64,000 nt of DNA from Gracilimonas sp040904925 (GTDB taxonomy: Bacteria; Bacteroidota; Rhodothermia; Balneolales; Balneolaceae). A model generated the notes under the pieces. It was given only the letters and a program-made list of their open reading frames with translations. It did no database searches and had not been told where the DNA came from. This document shows positions 17,391-26,762 of this stretch, one piece after another (position 1 is the first letter of the stretch; each line of letters starts with the position of its first letter). The translations under genes and the position numbers were made by a program. The stretch is from positions 101,906 to 165,905 of the forward strand of contig JBBDSP010000004.1 in the NCBI GenBank assembly GCA_040904925.1, read 5' to 3'.

Positions 17391-18458
17391 ATGAAATTCA
17401 AAACAACAATTTTAGCAATAGTAGTCAGCCTCGGACTTAGCGCCGCATTTGCTCAGCAGTCAGATTCTTCAGCTTTTCACTTGAATTATGCGGTTGGGGC
17501 GGATATGTCTTTTCTGAAGATGGCTGAAGACAACGGGACAGAATTCAAAGATGAGGGAGTGGTAAAACCCGGACTCGATATTTTTCGGGATCATGGTTAC
17601 GACTGGATCAGACTCAGACTTTTTCACACTCCCGACGAACTCCCAAATGATCTTGAGTACACCATCGAGTTAGCTCAGGAAGCACAGGAACGAGGGATGA
17701 AGTTCCTCCTCGATTATCACTATGCAGACAGCTGGGCCGATCCACAGAAGCAACCATTGCCTGCAGCCTGGGAAGGACTGGATTACGATACGCTTCAGGA
17801 TTCAGTGTATGAATACACCAAGAAAACCATTGAGGCTTTTCGTGAAGCCGGGGTGATGCCGGAGATGGTGCAGATCGGGAATGAGATCCGCAACGGCATG
17901 ATGTGGCCCACCGGAAAGCTCCCTGATAACTGGGATGCTTTTGCCGGATTGCTGAAGGCCGGAATTGACGGCGTAGATGCCGGACGCGGACAGGAAATGC
18001 GTCCGCTTATCATGGTGCATTATGATAATGGCGCTGATGCCAAAGGAAACCGGGAGTTTTATGATAAGATCGAGTCCTACGGTATTCCGTTTGATATCAT
18101 CGGGCTTTCCTATTACCCGTGGTGGCATGGAAATTTACTGGAACTTCGGGAAAACCTGCTCTCCCTGATGCAGCATTACGATCAGGACATTATTCTGGTT
18201 GAAACGGCTTACAACTGGCGGCCATCCGAATATACCGGGGAAGGCGATCTTGCCCCATGGCCCGAAACTCCCGAAGGGCAGAAAGACTTTTTAGAGTCGG
18301 TGCACGAAACACTGATCAACATCAACAGCACAAGAATTAAAGGGATCTTTTGGTGGGAACCGGCTGTTACCGGCGGACTTCGATCCCGGGGCTATTTTGA
18401 TGATGAAGGAAATGCCCTGCCGGTGATCAATGTTTTTGATAAATATAAAAGGAATTAA
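17391..18458 (+). CDS. GH53 arabinogalactan endo-beta-1,4-galactanase (secreted)
   Basis: 355 residues with a type I signal peptide (ending SAAFAQQ) rather than the lipoprotein signal of the paralogue at 11180. This suggests a different location, periplasm or outside the cell versus surface-anchored. GH53 motifs: VGADMSFLK, DWIRLRLFHTP, LDYHYADSWADPQ. Acid/base Glu165 lies in VQIGNE and nucleophile Glu271 in LVETAYNW. Last gene of the first operon, which ends just before lacI. Confidence 0.93.
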   Translation: MKFKTTILAIVVSLGLSAAFAQQSDSSAFHLNYAVGADMSFLKMAEDNGTEFKDEGVVKPGLDIFRDHGYDWIRLRLFHTPDELPNDLEYTIELAQEAQERGMKFLLDYHYADSWADPQKQPLPAAWEGLDYDTLQDSVYEYTKKTIEAFREAGVMPEMVQIGNEIRNGMMWPTGKLPDNWDAFAGLLKAGIDGVDAGRGQEMRPLIMVHYDNGADAKGNREFYDKIESYGIPFDIIGLSYYPWWHGNLLELRENLLSLMQHYDQDIILVETAYNWRPSEYTGEGDLAPWPETPEGQKDFLESVHETLININSTRIKGIFWWEPAVTGGLRSRGYFDDEGNALPVINVFDKYKRN

Positions 18459-18506
18459 AGTTTTTTAGATTGAACGATATAAATAAAAGTATTCTTACTT
18501 TATTGG

Positions 18507-18520
18507 TGTTATCATTAACA
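18507..18520. promoter_or_regulatory. LacI-family operator upstream of lacI (autoregulation)
   Basis: TGTTATCATTAACA, 61 bp before the regulator start; same motif as at 11113, 19701 and 23614. Confidence 0.75.
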
Positions 18521-18580
18521 TTAAACAGTAAATGGTACACTTTAGAATATTAATGTGACAAAAAAATAAACAGGTTTAGT

Positions 18581-19609
18581 TTGAGTTCAAATGTAACATT
18601 GAAACAAATTGCTGAAGCTTTGGGGGTTTCAGCAATGACGGTATCCAGAGCAATAAATAATAAAGCGAACGTTGATGAAAAAACCAGGCTAAGGGTTTTG
18701 GCGAAGGCTAAAAGCATGGGGTACACGCCAAATCATGTAGCTAAAAGTTTAGTTTCACAAAAAACACATACCATTGGTGTGGTGATCCCGGAGATACATC
18801 ACGTTTTTTTCTCAGAAGTAGTAAGCGGAATAGAAGCGGTTGTGTATGAAAATGATTATCAGCTATTTCTTACAAACTCAGCTGAAGATGCAAGCCGGGA
18901 AAAAAATGTGATCGAGGCTTTAAGATCTAAAAGAGTGGACGGTATTCTTCTTTCATGTGCTGAAAACTCAGAAGATTTTGAGTATTACAAGAAGCTGATC
19001 GAGTCAGGATTTAACATTGTATTTTTTGACCGGTGCGTTGAGAATATTGGGGCAAGCTGTGTAAGCGTTAACGATGAGACAAGTTCATTTCAGATCACCG
19101 AACACCTGATCAATCATGGATATACAAAAATAGCTCACCTAAGCGGACCAAAAAACCTGTCTGTTGGGCAGGAGCGGCTAAGGGGTTACAAGAGAGCGCT
19201 GGAAGAACATCAACTGACCTTCAGAGATGATTGGGTAGTAGAAAGTGGCTTTCGGGAAGATGGCGGATATAGTGCCATGAATACTATATTGGATTTACCT
19301 CAAAGTGAATGGCCAAGAGCAGTAGTAGCAATAAATGACCCGGCCGCCTTTGGAGCCATGAAAGCAATTGAGGAACATGGGCTTTCTATTCCTGATGATA
19401 TTGCGATCGTTGGTTTCAGTGATGATGTAAGAGCCGAGCTGATGCCATGCCCCCTTACAACAGTTCAGCAACCTGCCTTTGCTCTTGGGAAAAAAGCAGC
19501 TGAGAAGTTAATCCGTTCTATAGAACATGATGACGAACCGATTGAGAATATTGAGTTGCTGACAAGTATGAAGATACGATCTTCATGTGGTGGGCATCAG
19601 AATAATTGA
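18581..19609 (+). CDS. LacI family transcriptional regulator of the galactan locus
   Basis: 342 residues, standard LacI size. The N-terminal helix-turn-helix is TLKQIAEALGVSAMTVSRA (about 6-24), with the hinge reaching about 60. The periplasmic-binding-like domain follows (HTIGVVIPEIHHVFFSEVV; effector region ending in IRSSCG). The start is TTG at 18581; the only ATG nearby is out of frame and the next in-frame Met is inside the helix-turn-helix. It sits between the first enzyme operon and the sulfatase/SusCD operon, and its presumed operator occurs before all of them, including itself. The inducer is probably a galactose- or arabinose-containing sugar (inference). Confidence 0.92.
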   Translation: MSSNVTLKQIAEALGVSAMTVSRAINNKANVDEKTRLRVLAKAKSMGYTPNHVAKSLVSQKTHTIGVVIPEIHHVFFSEVVSGIEAVVYENDYQLFLTNSAEDASREKNVIEALRSKRVDGILLSCAENSEDFEYYKKLIESGFNIVFFDRCVENIGASCVSVNDETSSFQITEHLINHGYTKIAHLSGPKNLSVGQERLRGYKRALEEHQLTFRDDWVVESGFREDGGYSAMNTILDLPQSEWPRAVVAINDPAAFGAMKAIEEHGLSIPDDIAIVGFSDDVRAELMPCPLTTVQQPAFALGKKAAEKLIRSIEHDDEPIENIELLTSMKIRSSCGGHQNN

Positions 19610-19700
19610 TTGACCTTATTTCTTTTCTCGCTAAGGGTAGCTCCACATCTGTTTAGCAATAATTGAATTTGACAATAAGACCAAAGGTAGTATTTTAAAA

Positions 19701-19714
19701 TGTTATCGTTAACA
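19701..19714. promoter_or_regulatory. LacI-family operator upstream of the sulfatase
   Basis: TGTTATCGTTAACA, 73 bp before the sulfatase start. Confidence 0.75.
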
Positions 19715-19786
19715 CAACGGTGTATAGAATCGGTTCTTTGATTAGTAAAACTGCCGGTTGAATTCAAAATCATAACACACAAGCCG

Positions 19787-21289
19787 ATGTTTAGAATAGA
19801 TATTACTTTTGCAGCTGTTTTGTTAACTATGTTTTTGTGCACTCCTGCTCCTATATTATTTCAGGTGCAAGCTCAGGATTGGGCTCCTGCAGATAATCCG
19901 CTTATGACAAGATGGTCGGAGGAAACTGACAGAAATAATTCTCCTGTAAATATTGTTGTATTTGTCGCAGATGATCTAGGTTATAATGATATAGGCCCTT
20001 ATGGCAACAGTCAGGTTCGAACGCCAAATTTGGACAAGCTATCAGAGCGTGCTCTTAAGTTCAATGAGGCATTTGCAGGTTCTCCAACTTGTTCTCCCTC
20101 AAGAGCATCAATTTATACGGGTTTGTATCCGTTTCGTAACGGAGCCCATGCAAACCACACTGGAATTAAAGAAGGAGTAAAGACACTCCCAAAGTATCTT
20201 CAGGAATTGGGGTATCGTACTGCTCTTGCCGGAAAATATCATGTAGGTCCGATTGAAGCCTACCCGTTTGAGCTTATAAAAACTACCAACGTTCCTGAGC
20301 CGGGATATGAAGACAGGGGGCTGCTTTGGACCGATTTAAATATGGAACCTGTGAATGAATGGCTGGGTAAAGTTTCTGATAATGAACCTTTTCTACTGAT
20401 TGTTAATGATCACAGTCCGCATGTAGTTTGGCCGGAAAATCCTGAATATGACTACCGTGAGGTTGACATTCCTTCCTTTCACATTGATACTGATGAGACT
20501 CGTCAGTCAAGATCGAGATATTACACTGATATCACCAAAATGGACGCAAATGTTGGTAAACTTATGAAGAGCCTTGAAGAGCATGGGCTGAGTGAGAATA
20601 CCATTTTTATCTTTACAGCAGACCAGGGACCCCAGTGGGCATTTGGCAAGTGGAGTTTATATGACTATGGGATAAAAGTGCCGTTGTTGATGAAATGGCC
20701 TGATGTAATCAAAGAACAACTTGAAACCAACGCAATGATTTCCTTGGTAGATTTGGTTCCAACTTTCATAGAGATTGCTGGTGGTAACCCGGATAATCAA
20801 CAAAATTTTGATGGCGAAAGTTTTCTGGCCGTTATTAAAGAAGAGAAGGATGATCATCATGAGCGGGTTTTTGCATCACATTCGGGAGATGGGACCATGA
20901 ACCGAACACCGCTACGTATGTTGCGAACAAGTGACTATAAATATATTCTGAATCTTGCTCCACAAACTCGGTATGACACGCATATGAATAAAGCTGATGA
21001 TCATGATGGTGGGCGGGAATACTGGCCATCATGGCAAACTATGTCTTTTGTCAGTCGTCATGCGGCCTCGGTACTTTGGCGATATCATTATCATCCTGCT
21101 GAGGAACTTTATGATATCAAAAGCGACCCAAATGAAGTAGTAAATCTGGCAAAAAACCCTGACTATAAAGAGGTTATCGAAGAATTAAGAATACAGATGA
21201 CAGATTGGAGGCAGCAACAGGGAGATAGTGAAACCGGTGCTTATGAAAGAGAGAGGCAAAATATTCATGTGCCATATATTTTCGAATGA
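19787..21289 (+). CDS. Type I (formylglycine) sulfatase with a GH2-derived leader
   Basis: 500 residues. The formylglycine motif CSPSR has its cysteine at residue 102, and metal-binding motifs VADDLGYNDIG and GKYHVG are present, so it should hydrolyse sulfate esters (S1 family) after maturation by a formylglycine-generating enzyme. The first 46 or so residues are odd: signal end FQVQAQ, then WAPADNPLMTRWSE, nearly identical to the N-terminus of the GH2 enzyme at 21387 and unlike a sulfatase. The matching DNA (19847-19923 versus 21441-21517) shows the leader was copied. Its presence implies a sulfated galactan or sulfated side sugars. Confidence 0.88.
   Translation: MFRIDITFAAVLLTMFLCTPAPILFQVQAQDWAPADNPLMTRWSEETDRNNSPVNIVVFVADDLGYNDIGPYGNSQVRTPNLDKLSERALKFNEAFAGSPTCSPSRASIYTGLYPFRNGAHANHTGIKEGVKTLPKYLQELGYRTALAGKYHVGPIEAYPFELIKTTNVPEPGYEDRGLLWTDLNMEPVNEWLGKVSDNEPFLLIVNDHSPHVVWPENPEYDYREVDIPSFHIDTDETRQSRSRYYTDITKMDANVGKLMKSLEEHGLSENTIFIFTADQGPQWAFGKWSLYDYGIKVPLLMKWPDVIKEQLETNAMISLVDLVPTFIEIAGGNPDNQQNFDGESFLAVIKEEKDDHHERVFASHSGDGTMNRTPLRMLRTSDYKYILNLAPQTRYDTHMNKADDHDGGREYWPSWQTMSFVSRHAASVLWRYHYHPAEELYDIKSDPNEVVNLAKNPDYKEVIEELRIQMTDWRQQQGDSETGAYERERQNIHVPYIFE
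19847..19923 (+). repeat. 77-bp segment shared with the GH2 gene, copy in the sulfatase
   Basis: Matches 21441-21517 at 73 of 77 positions, in the same reading frame, and codes for the end of the signal peptide and the first mature residues of both proteins. Confidence 0.9.
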
Positions 21290-21386
21290 TGATAGATTAC
21301 TTTGATATAAACTCAGAAGTAATTTCAATAATATGTAAAGATTACAAAAAAGATCGATAAACCTGTGAAATATAACCCACAAAAAA

Positions 21387-23207
21387 ATGCTTAAATCACA
21401 AACTAATATCGTAACCAATATACTAATTATATTTATGTTAGCTCCTATATTATTTCAGGTACAAGCTCAGCATTGGGCTCCTGCAGATAATCCACTCATG
21501 ACAAGATGGTCGGAGGATGTTGATCCAAATGATCCGCTTCCGGAATATCCCAGGCCACAAATGGAAAGATCAGAATGGAAAAACCTGAATGGACTATGGA
21601 ACTATGCAATACAACCGTTTTTAGAAGGCACACCAGAAAACTGGGAAGGCGAAATCCTGGTTCCATTCAGTATTGAATCAGCGCTTTCGGGAGTGAAAAA
21701 ACGGGTTGGTCCGGATAACAAGCTTTGGTATCAAAGAACATTCACCGTTCCGGAAGACTGGGATGATGAGCGCGTGATGATACATTTTGGTGCAGTTGAT
21801 TGGAGGACTGAAGTTTGGATAAATGGAAAGAAAGCAGGGAGTCATGACGGTGGCTATACCGGATTTTCGATAGATATTACAGATGCGCTGAACAATGAGA
21901 GTGAACAAGAAATAACGGTTTCAGTTTGGGATCCAACCGATGAGGGTTTTCAGCCCAGGGGAAAGCAGGTTCGCGACCCGGAGAGTATATGGTATACGCC
22001 AACAACAGGTATTTGGCAAACGGTATGGCTGGAACCGATTCCTGAAGTAGCGATCGAAAACCTTAAAATGAACCCTGAAATTAATGATGAGTATTTAAGC
22101 CTGAAAGTTAATGGCTCTTCTAAAGCTGAGGGCTATATGGTTAAAGCAGAAGCGTATGCCGGAGAAAGTAAAGCCGGAGAAGTTGAAGGACCGCTTAATG
22201 AGACCTTGAAATTATCTGTAAATGATCCAAGGTTATGGTCTCCGGAAGATCCGTTTTTATATGACCTGAAAGTGAAACTCTATAAGGGTGGGCAAAAAGT
22301 AGATGAAGTAAAAAGCTATTTTGGAATGAGAGAAGTAAGTATTGGGACAGCAGAGGATGGATTTGTCAGGCTATTTTTAAATGATGAGCCGATCTTTCAC
22401 TATGGATTGCTGGATCAGGGATTCTGGCCCGATGGAATTTACACAGCACCAACCGATGAAGCCCTGAAATATGATATTCAGGTTACCAAAGATGTCGGCT
22501 TTAATATGATTCGCAAACATGTGAAAGTGGAACCTGCCAGGTGGTATTACTGGGCAGATAAAATGGGTGTGCTGGTATGGCAGGATATGCCAAATGGAGA
22601 TCGTCATATTGGCGTTGGAGATGAGGATATAGACCGGGTAGCACAATCTTCTTATACTTTTAAAACTGAATATAAAGAGATGATCGAACAGTTCTATAAC
22701 CACCCTTCTATTGTAACATGGGTTCCATTCAATGAAGGATGGGGACAATTTCAAACAAAAGAAATTGCAGCATTAACAGAAGAGCTTGATCCAAGCAGGC
22801 TTGTTAATGTGGTAAGCGGCTGGCAAGACCGGGGAGTAAGTGATATGCATGACATTCACAGTTATCCGGGGCCCGATATGCCGGAGACGGAAGAAAACCG
22901 AGCAGCCATTCTGGGAGAGTTTGGTGGAGAAGCGCTGGTGGTAGAGGGGAATTTGTGGATAGGTGATTTTTCCCGGGCACCAAGTCATTATGAGACTTCT
23001 CAGTCTGAGGAAGAACTCTTCCAAACCTATGAAGATCTTCTTATAAAGTTAATAGAATTAAGGGAAAAAGGATTAGCGGGAGCTGTATATACCCAAACAA
23101 CCGATGTGGAATCAGAAGTGAACGGCATCATGACTTATGACCGTGAAGTAATTAAATTCCCAGCTGAATTCCTGCAAGAATTGCATGAAAAAGTCATAAA
23201 CAGATAA
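21387..23207 (+). CDS. GH2 family glycoside hydrolase (secreted)
   Basis: 606 residues with signal peptide ending FQVQAQ. GH2 order: jelly-roll domain (LNGLWNYAIQPF, WYQRTFTVPEDWDDERVMIHFGAVDWRTEVWINGKKAG motif spread over about 60-150), sandwich (150-300), and barrel with acid/base Glu450 in VPFNEGW and nucleophile Glu511 in ILGEFGG. It is shorter than classic LacZ and lacks the extra C-terminal domains of the 14993 paralogue. The WAPADNPLMTRW leader with PEYPRPQMERSEW is native to this GH2 subgroup. Substrate could be beta-galactoside or alpha-L-arabinopyranoside. It follows the sulfatase by 97 bp and may share its transcript. Confidence 0.88.
   Translation: MLKSQTNIVTNILIIFMLAPILFQVQAQHWAPADNPLMTRWSEDVDPNDPLPEYPRPQMERSEWKNLNGLWNYAIQPFLEGTPENWEGEILVPFSIESALSGVKKRVGPDNKLWYQRTFTVPEDWDDERVMIHFGAVDWRTEVWINGKKAGSHDGGYTGFSIDITDALNNESEQEITVSVWDPTDEGFQPRGKQVRDPESIWYTPTTGIWQTVWLEPIPEVAIENLKMNPEINDEYLSLKVNGSSKAEGYMVKAEAYAGESKAGEVEGPLNETLKLSVNDPRLWSPEDPFLYDLKVKLYKGGQKVDEVKSYFGMREVSIGTAEDGFVRLFLNDEPIFHYGLLDQGFWPDGIYTAPTDEALKYDIQVTKDVGFNMIRKHVKVEPARWYYWADKMGVLVWQDMPNGDRHIGVGDEDIDRVAQSSYTFKTEYKEMIEQFYNHPSIVTWVPFNEGWGQFQTKEIAALTEELDPSRLVNVVSGWQDRGVSDMHDIHSYPGPDMPETEENRAAILGEFGGEALVVEGNLWIGDFSRAPSHYETSQSEEELFQTYEDLLIKLIELREKGLAGAVYTQTTDVESEVNGIMTYDREVIKFPAEFLQELHEKVINR
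21441..21517 (+). repeat. 77-bp segment shared with the sulfatase gene, copy in the GH2 gene
   Basis: Probable donor copy, because the coded sequence continues naturally into the conserved start of the GH2 enzyme. Confidence 0.9.
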
Positions 23208-23370
23208 AACCGCTTCCAATAAAAGTGATAAACAATTGGAGTCTGCTGTTATTTAGTATGACAGCAAACTTCAGTATGTAAAGCTGTAATATATGTTTTA
23301 AAGTTATCTGAGGGGCTTTTTTGGTTTCGGGAGATCAATATGTATATCAGGCAAAGTAGCGAGGCAGAAA

Positions 23371-23384
23371 TGTTATCGGTATCA
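23371..23384. promoter_or_regulatory. Degenerate LacI-family operator
   Basis: TGTTATCGGTATCA keeps the left half-site of the motif, with changes in the right half. It lies 243 bp upstream of the stronger site at 23614, a spacing compatible with DNA looping by a LacI tetramer (inference). Confidence 0.4.
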
Positions 23385-23613
23385 TGATATTTATATATAT
23401 ACTCTGATATAAGCACAAGTATTATAAAAAATATAGCAGATAAGTTTGATGTATTTAGTGACATAAAATATACAGATAGTATTTATTAAATTGATAAAAA
23501 TCACCTTTATTACTAATTATATTGACTTTATGCCAGTATTTTTTAGATCCCAAAATTGGCCTCTAAAATATATTTTGATTATTAAAGAGGATATTCGTTC
23601 ATTTCAGATGTTA

Positions 23614-23627
23614 TGTTAACGATAACA
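23614..23627. promoter_or_regulatory. LacI-family operator upstream of susC
   Basis: TGTTAACGATAACA, 110 bp before the susC start; same motif as the sites before GH53, lacI and the sulfatase. Confidence 0.75.
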
Positions 23628-23736
23628 AATATTTTTTTCTGGGTTTGTGGAAGCGGTTTCAGGAAAAACGATTAGAGTATAAATGGAATGAATAATTCGA
23701 TATCTAAAAATAAAACTACGTTTTAGGAGAATTCAT

Positions 23737-26700
23737 ATGTTAAAAAGAGTTACTACAATGGCAATGGTCGCATTGTTGTTTTTGTTGTTTGGAGCTACAG
23801 AGACAGTAAATGCGCAAAATAATGTAACTGTGTCTGGAGTTGTTGTTGATGCTGATGACGGATCTCCACTTCCCGGAGTTAGTATTCAGGTGAAAGACAC
23901 TAATCGCGGAACCTCAACTGACGTTGACGGTAATTATAGCTTAAATGCCTCTTTGGATGATGTTCTGGTATTTAGCTATGTTGGCTATATAAGTCAGGAA
24001 ATAACAGTTGAAAACAACACAGAAATTAATGTAGAGCTTAAGTCGCAGTACATTGAGGGAACTGAACTTGTTGTTGTAGGATATGGCGAGCAAAGACGAG
24101 CAGATGTTACAGGTGCTATATCTACAGTTACAACTGAGGATATGGGGAATGTTACGGTAACTAACTTTGGGGATGCTATTCAAGGTGTTGTTCCGGGAGT
24201 TAATATTAGAAGTACAGGTGCACCTGGATCAGAGCCCTCGATGGAGATCAGGGGGCTTGGTAACTTCACCAATAACGAACCATTGTTTGTAATTGATGGA
24301 GTTCCCTCCCGGGCAAACAGAGATTTAAATGTGAATGATATTGCATCTGTCCAAATTCTGAAAGATGCTTCTGCTGCTGCGATATATGGATCCCGTGCTG
24401 CGAATGGTGTGGTTTTGATTACAACAAAAAGCGGTCAAAGAGGACCGTTGCTTGTAGAATATAACTCAACAGTCGGGCGTGATTGGATCCCAACTTTTGA
24501 CCTGATGGGAAGAGATCAATGGATAGAATTCAACAACCAGGCCTATGATGAAGGCGGAGTTCCACGTCAGGATCATTTTGATGGCAACACTGACTGGCAG
24601 GATGTTACTTTTCAAAATGCTTTGCGGCAGGATCAAAACCTGACATTCTCTGGCGGTACAGATAATAGCAGATATCTTCTTTCATTAAACTATATGACAA
24701 ATGAAGGGACAACTATTGGAAGTGATTCTGAGCGACTTGGATTGAGATTAAATACATCAGGGAGTAAAGGGATTATTACAGTAGGGCAAAACCTTGCTAT
24801 CACTAATTTCAACGTAACTGAGCTAAACACAAATCCTATTGCCGACGTAACCCGAATGTTGCCAACTATTCCGGTTTATGATGACAGTAATCCCGGTGGT
24901 TTTGGATATGGTGATGAAGCTTCAGCAAGAACATTTGGAGTAAATCCTGTAGCAAGAGAAGCACTCGAGGATGGGGTAACTGAAAACCAGAGGATCAGAG
25001 GGAACCTATTTACCACTTTAGACCTTCTGGAAAACCTTGAGTATAAATTTAACTACGGTTTGGATTATAACAGCCATAGTTTTGATTTTCTCAGAAGAGA
25101 AGGAAATTGGACGTTAAATCAACCTTATGACCCTTCAAGAGTGGCTGTACAAAGAGGTCATAATATGTCACATTTGTTTGAGAACACTTTAGATTATTCT
25201 CAAAGCTTTAACAATACAAGAGGTCAAATTCTACTTGGTCAGTCTTATCAAACCTTTAAAAATGAGAGACAATTTGCGGAAGCAACAGACCTTGCCCAGG
25301 TAGGTGATCGTTACTATTCCGTTTTGGATGCTGCCACAGCGAATGACCGTGTTGGCGGTTACCTGAGTGAAGCGGCAATAATGTCTTATTTTGGCCGGGT
25401 AAATATCAACCACAATGACAAGTATATCGCCGAATTCACCATGAGATGGGATGGTACTTCCAGGTTGAGTGAAGACAACCGATGGGGAAGTTTCCCTTCA
25501 GTTTCCGGTGCGTGGAGAATAAGCAATGAAGATTTCTTTGATGTAAGCTGGGTCAACAATCTGAAACTTAATGCCAGCTGGGGTCAGTTAGGTAGCTCAA
25601 ACATCGGGTTCTATGATTACCAAGGCGTGTTGAACATTAATCCACAGGCAGTTTTTGGTACGGGTCAGGGAATTCAGACCGGAGCAACTCAGGTGCAATT
25701 GGTTAATGAAGATCTTCGCTGGGAGGTTCTCACTCAAACCAATGTTGGTTTCGACGCAGTATTCTTAGACGGTCGATTATCTTCAGAAGTGAACTTTTTC
25801 AATTCTGAAACAGATGGCGTACTTACAGAATTACCAATACTGATGACCACCGGTAATGATGGAGGAAATCCTTTTGTGAATGCTGCAAGTATCAAGAATC
25901 AAGGGGTAGAGCTGGATCTGACCTGGAGAAATTATGAAGATGATCAGGATTTCAACTATCAGGTTGGAATGAACATCGGTACGGTTCAAAATGAGATCGT
26001 TGAACTGGGTGATGGACAAGTAGAATTCCTAACCTGGCAGACTATCAACGAGGTTGGTGAGCCTATAGGAATGTACTATCTGATCAAAACAGATGGGCTA
26101 TTTCAATCTACGGACGAGGTTAACAGTCATGTAAACAGTGAAGGCGATGTTATCCAGCCTAATGCTGAACCAGGAGACATTCGCTATATTGATGCTGATG
26201 ATGACGGACAGATAACCGGAAGTGATCGCCAGTTAGTGGGTAATCCATGGCCAGATTTTGACTTAGGACTTAGTTTCAGTGGCAACTGGAAGAACTTCGA
26301 TTTCATGGTGCAAGGATTTGGTTCCTTTGGATTCGATATTTTCAACGGGCCGAAAAGTTTGATGGACCGGTTTGATGATAACTCAAACTACAGAGCAGGT
26401 ATTGAGCCCTGGACTCCAGAAAACACAGATACAGATTTCCCACGAATTATTTATGGTGACCAGCGTAACTCAAGAGGTGACACTGACCGATGGTTAGAGG
26501 ATGGCTCATTCTTTAAAGTAAAGCAGATCACATTAGGTTACACTTTGCCTGAAGAGATAATTGGCTCTTTTGTAAGAAGCCTGAGATTGTCTGTAACAGG
26601 AAGAAACCTGATCACATTTACAAAATACAGTGGACTTGACCCTGAATTTTCAGCACCAAATATATTCAGGAGAACACATGATGATTTTGCGTTCCCAAGT

Positions 26701-26739
26701 ACACGTAATGTGTCATTTAAACTTCAACTGTCGCTATAA
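23737..26739 (+). CDS. SusC/RagA-type TonB-dependent outer-membrane transporter
   Basis: 1000 residues. After the signal peptide (ending TVNAQN) comes a carboxypeptidase-regulatory-like domain (about 28-110: VSGVVVDADDGSPLPGVS), then the TonB-box region (ELVVVGYGEQRRADVTGAIS), the plug domain (VIDGVPS, IQILKDASAAAIYGSRAANG, a SusC hallmark), and a beta-barrel ending in SFKLQLSL. It should import the oligosaccharides cut at the surface, with energy from TonB-ExbBD, working as a pair with the SusD lipoprotein that follows 23 bp later. A good Shine-Dalgarno (TAGGAGA) precedes the ATG. Confidence 0.95.
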   Translation: MLKRVTTMAMVALLFLLFGATETVNAQNNVTVSGVVVDADDGSPLPGVSIQVKDTNRGTSTDVDGNYSLNASLDDVLVFSYVGYISQEITVENNTEINVELKSQYIEGTELVVVGYGEQRRADVTGAISTVTTEDMGNVTVTNFGDAIQGVVPGVNIRSTGAPGSEPSMEIRGLGNFTNNEPLFVIDGVPSRANRDLNVNDIASVQILKDASAAAIYGSRAANGVVLITTKSGQRGPLLVEYNSTVGRDWIPTFDLMGRDQWIEFNNQAYDEGGVPRQDHFDGNTDWQDVTFQNALRQDQNLTFSGGTDNSRYLLSLNYMTNEGTTIGSDSERLGLRLNTSGSKGIITVGQNLAITNFNVTELNTNPIADVTRMLPTIPVYDDSNPGGFGYGDEASARTFGVNPVAREALEDGVTENQRIRGNLFTTLDLLENLEYKFNYGLDYNSHSFDFLRREGNWTLNQPYDPSRVAVQRGHNMSHLFENTLDYSQSFNNTRGQILLGQSYQTFKNERQFAEATDLAQVGDRYYSVLDAATANDRVGGYLSEAAIMSYFGRVNINHNDKYIAEFTMRWDGTSRLSEDNRWGSFPSVSGAWRISNEDFFDVSWVNNLKLNASWGQLGSSNIGFYDYQGVLNINPQAVFGTGQGIQTGATQVQLVNEDLRWEVLTQTNVGFDAVFLDGRLSSEVNFFNSETDGVLTELPILMTTGNDGGNPFVNAASIKNQGVELDLTWRNYEDDQDFNYQVGMNIGTVQNEIVELGDGQVEFLTWQTINEVGEPIGMYYLIKTDGLFQSTDEVNSHVNSEGDVIQPNAEPGDIRYIDADDDGQITGSDRQLVGNPWPDFDLGLSFSGNWKNFDFMVQGFGSFGFDIFNGPKSLMDRFDDNSNYRAGIEPWTPENTDTDFPRIIYGDQRNSRGDTDRWLEDGSFFKVKQITLGYTLPEEIIGSFVRSLRLSVTGRNLITFTKYSGLDPEFSAPNIFRRTHDDFAFPSTRNVSFKLQLSL

Positions 26740-26762
26740 TCAAAATGCATAATAACAGAACT

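Larger units (their letters stand above)
23208..23736. other. Regulatory region upstream of susC
   Basis: 529 bp without coding potential. It begins with a small hairpin (TGCTGT/ACAGCA, 23244-23266) after the GH2 gene and is strongly AT-rich. It contains a degenerate operator (23371) and a perfect-type operator (23614). The transcript leader probably starts downstream of the second site. Confidence 0.7.
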
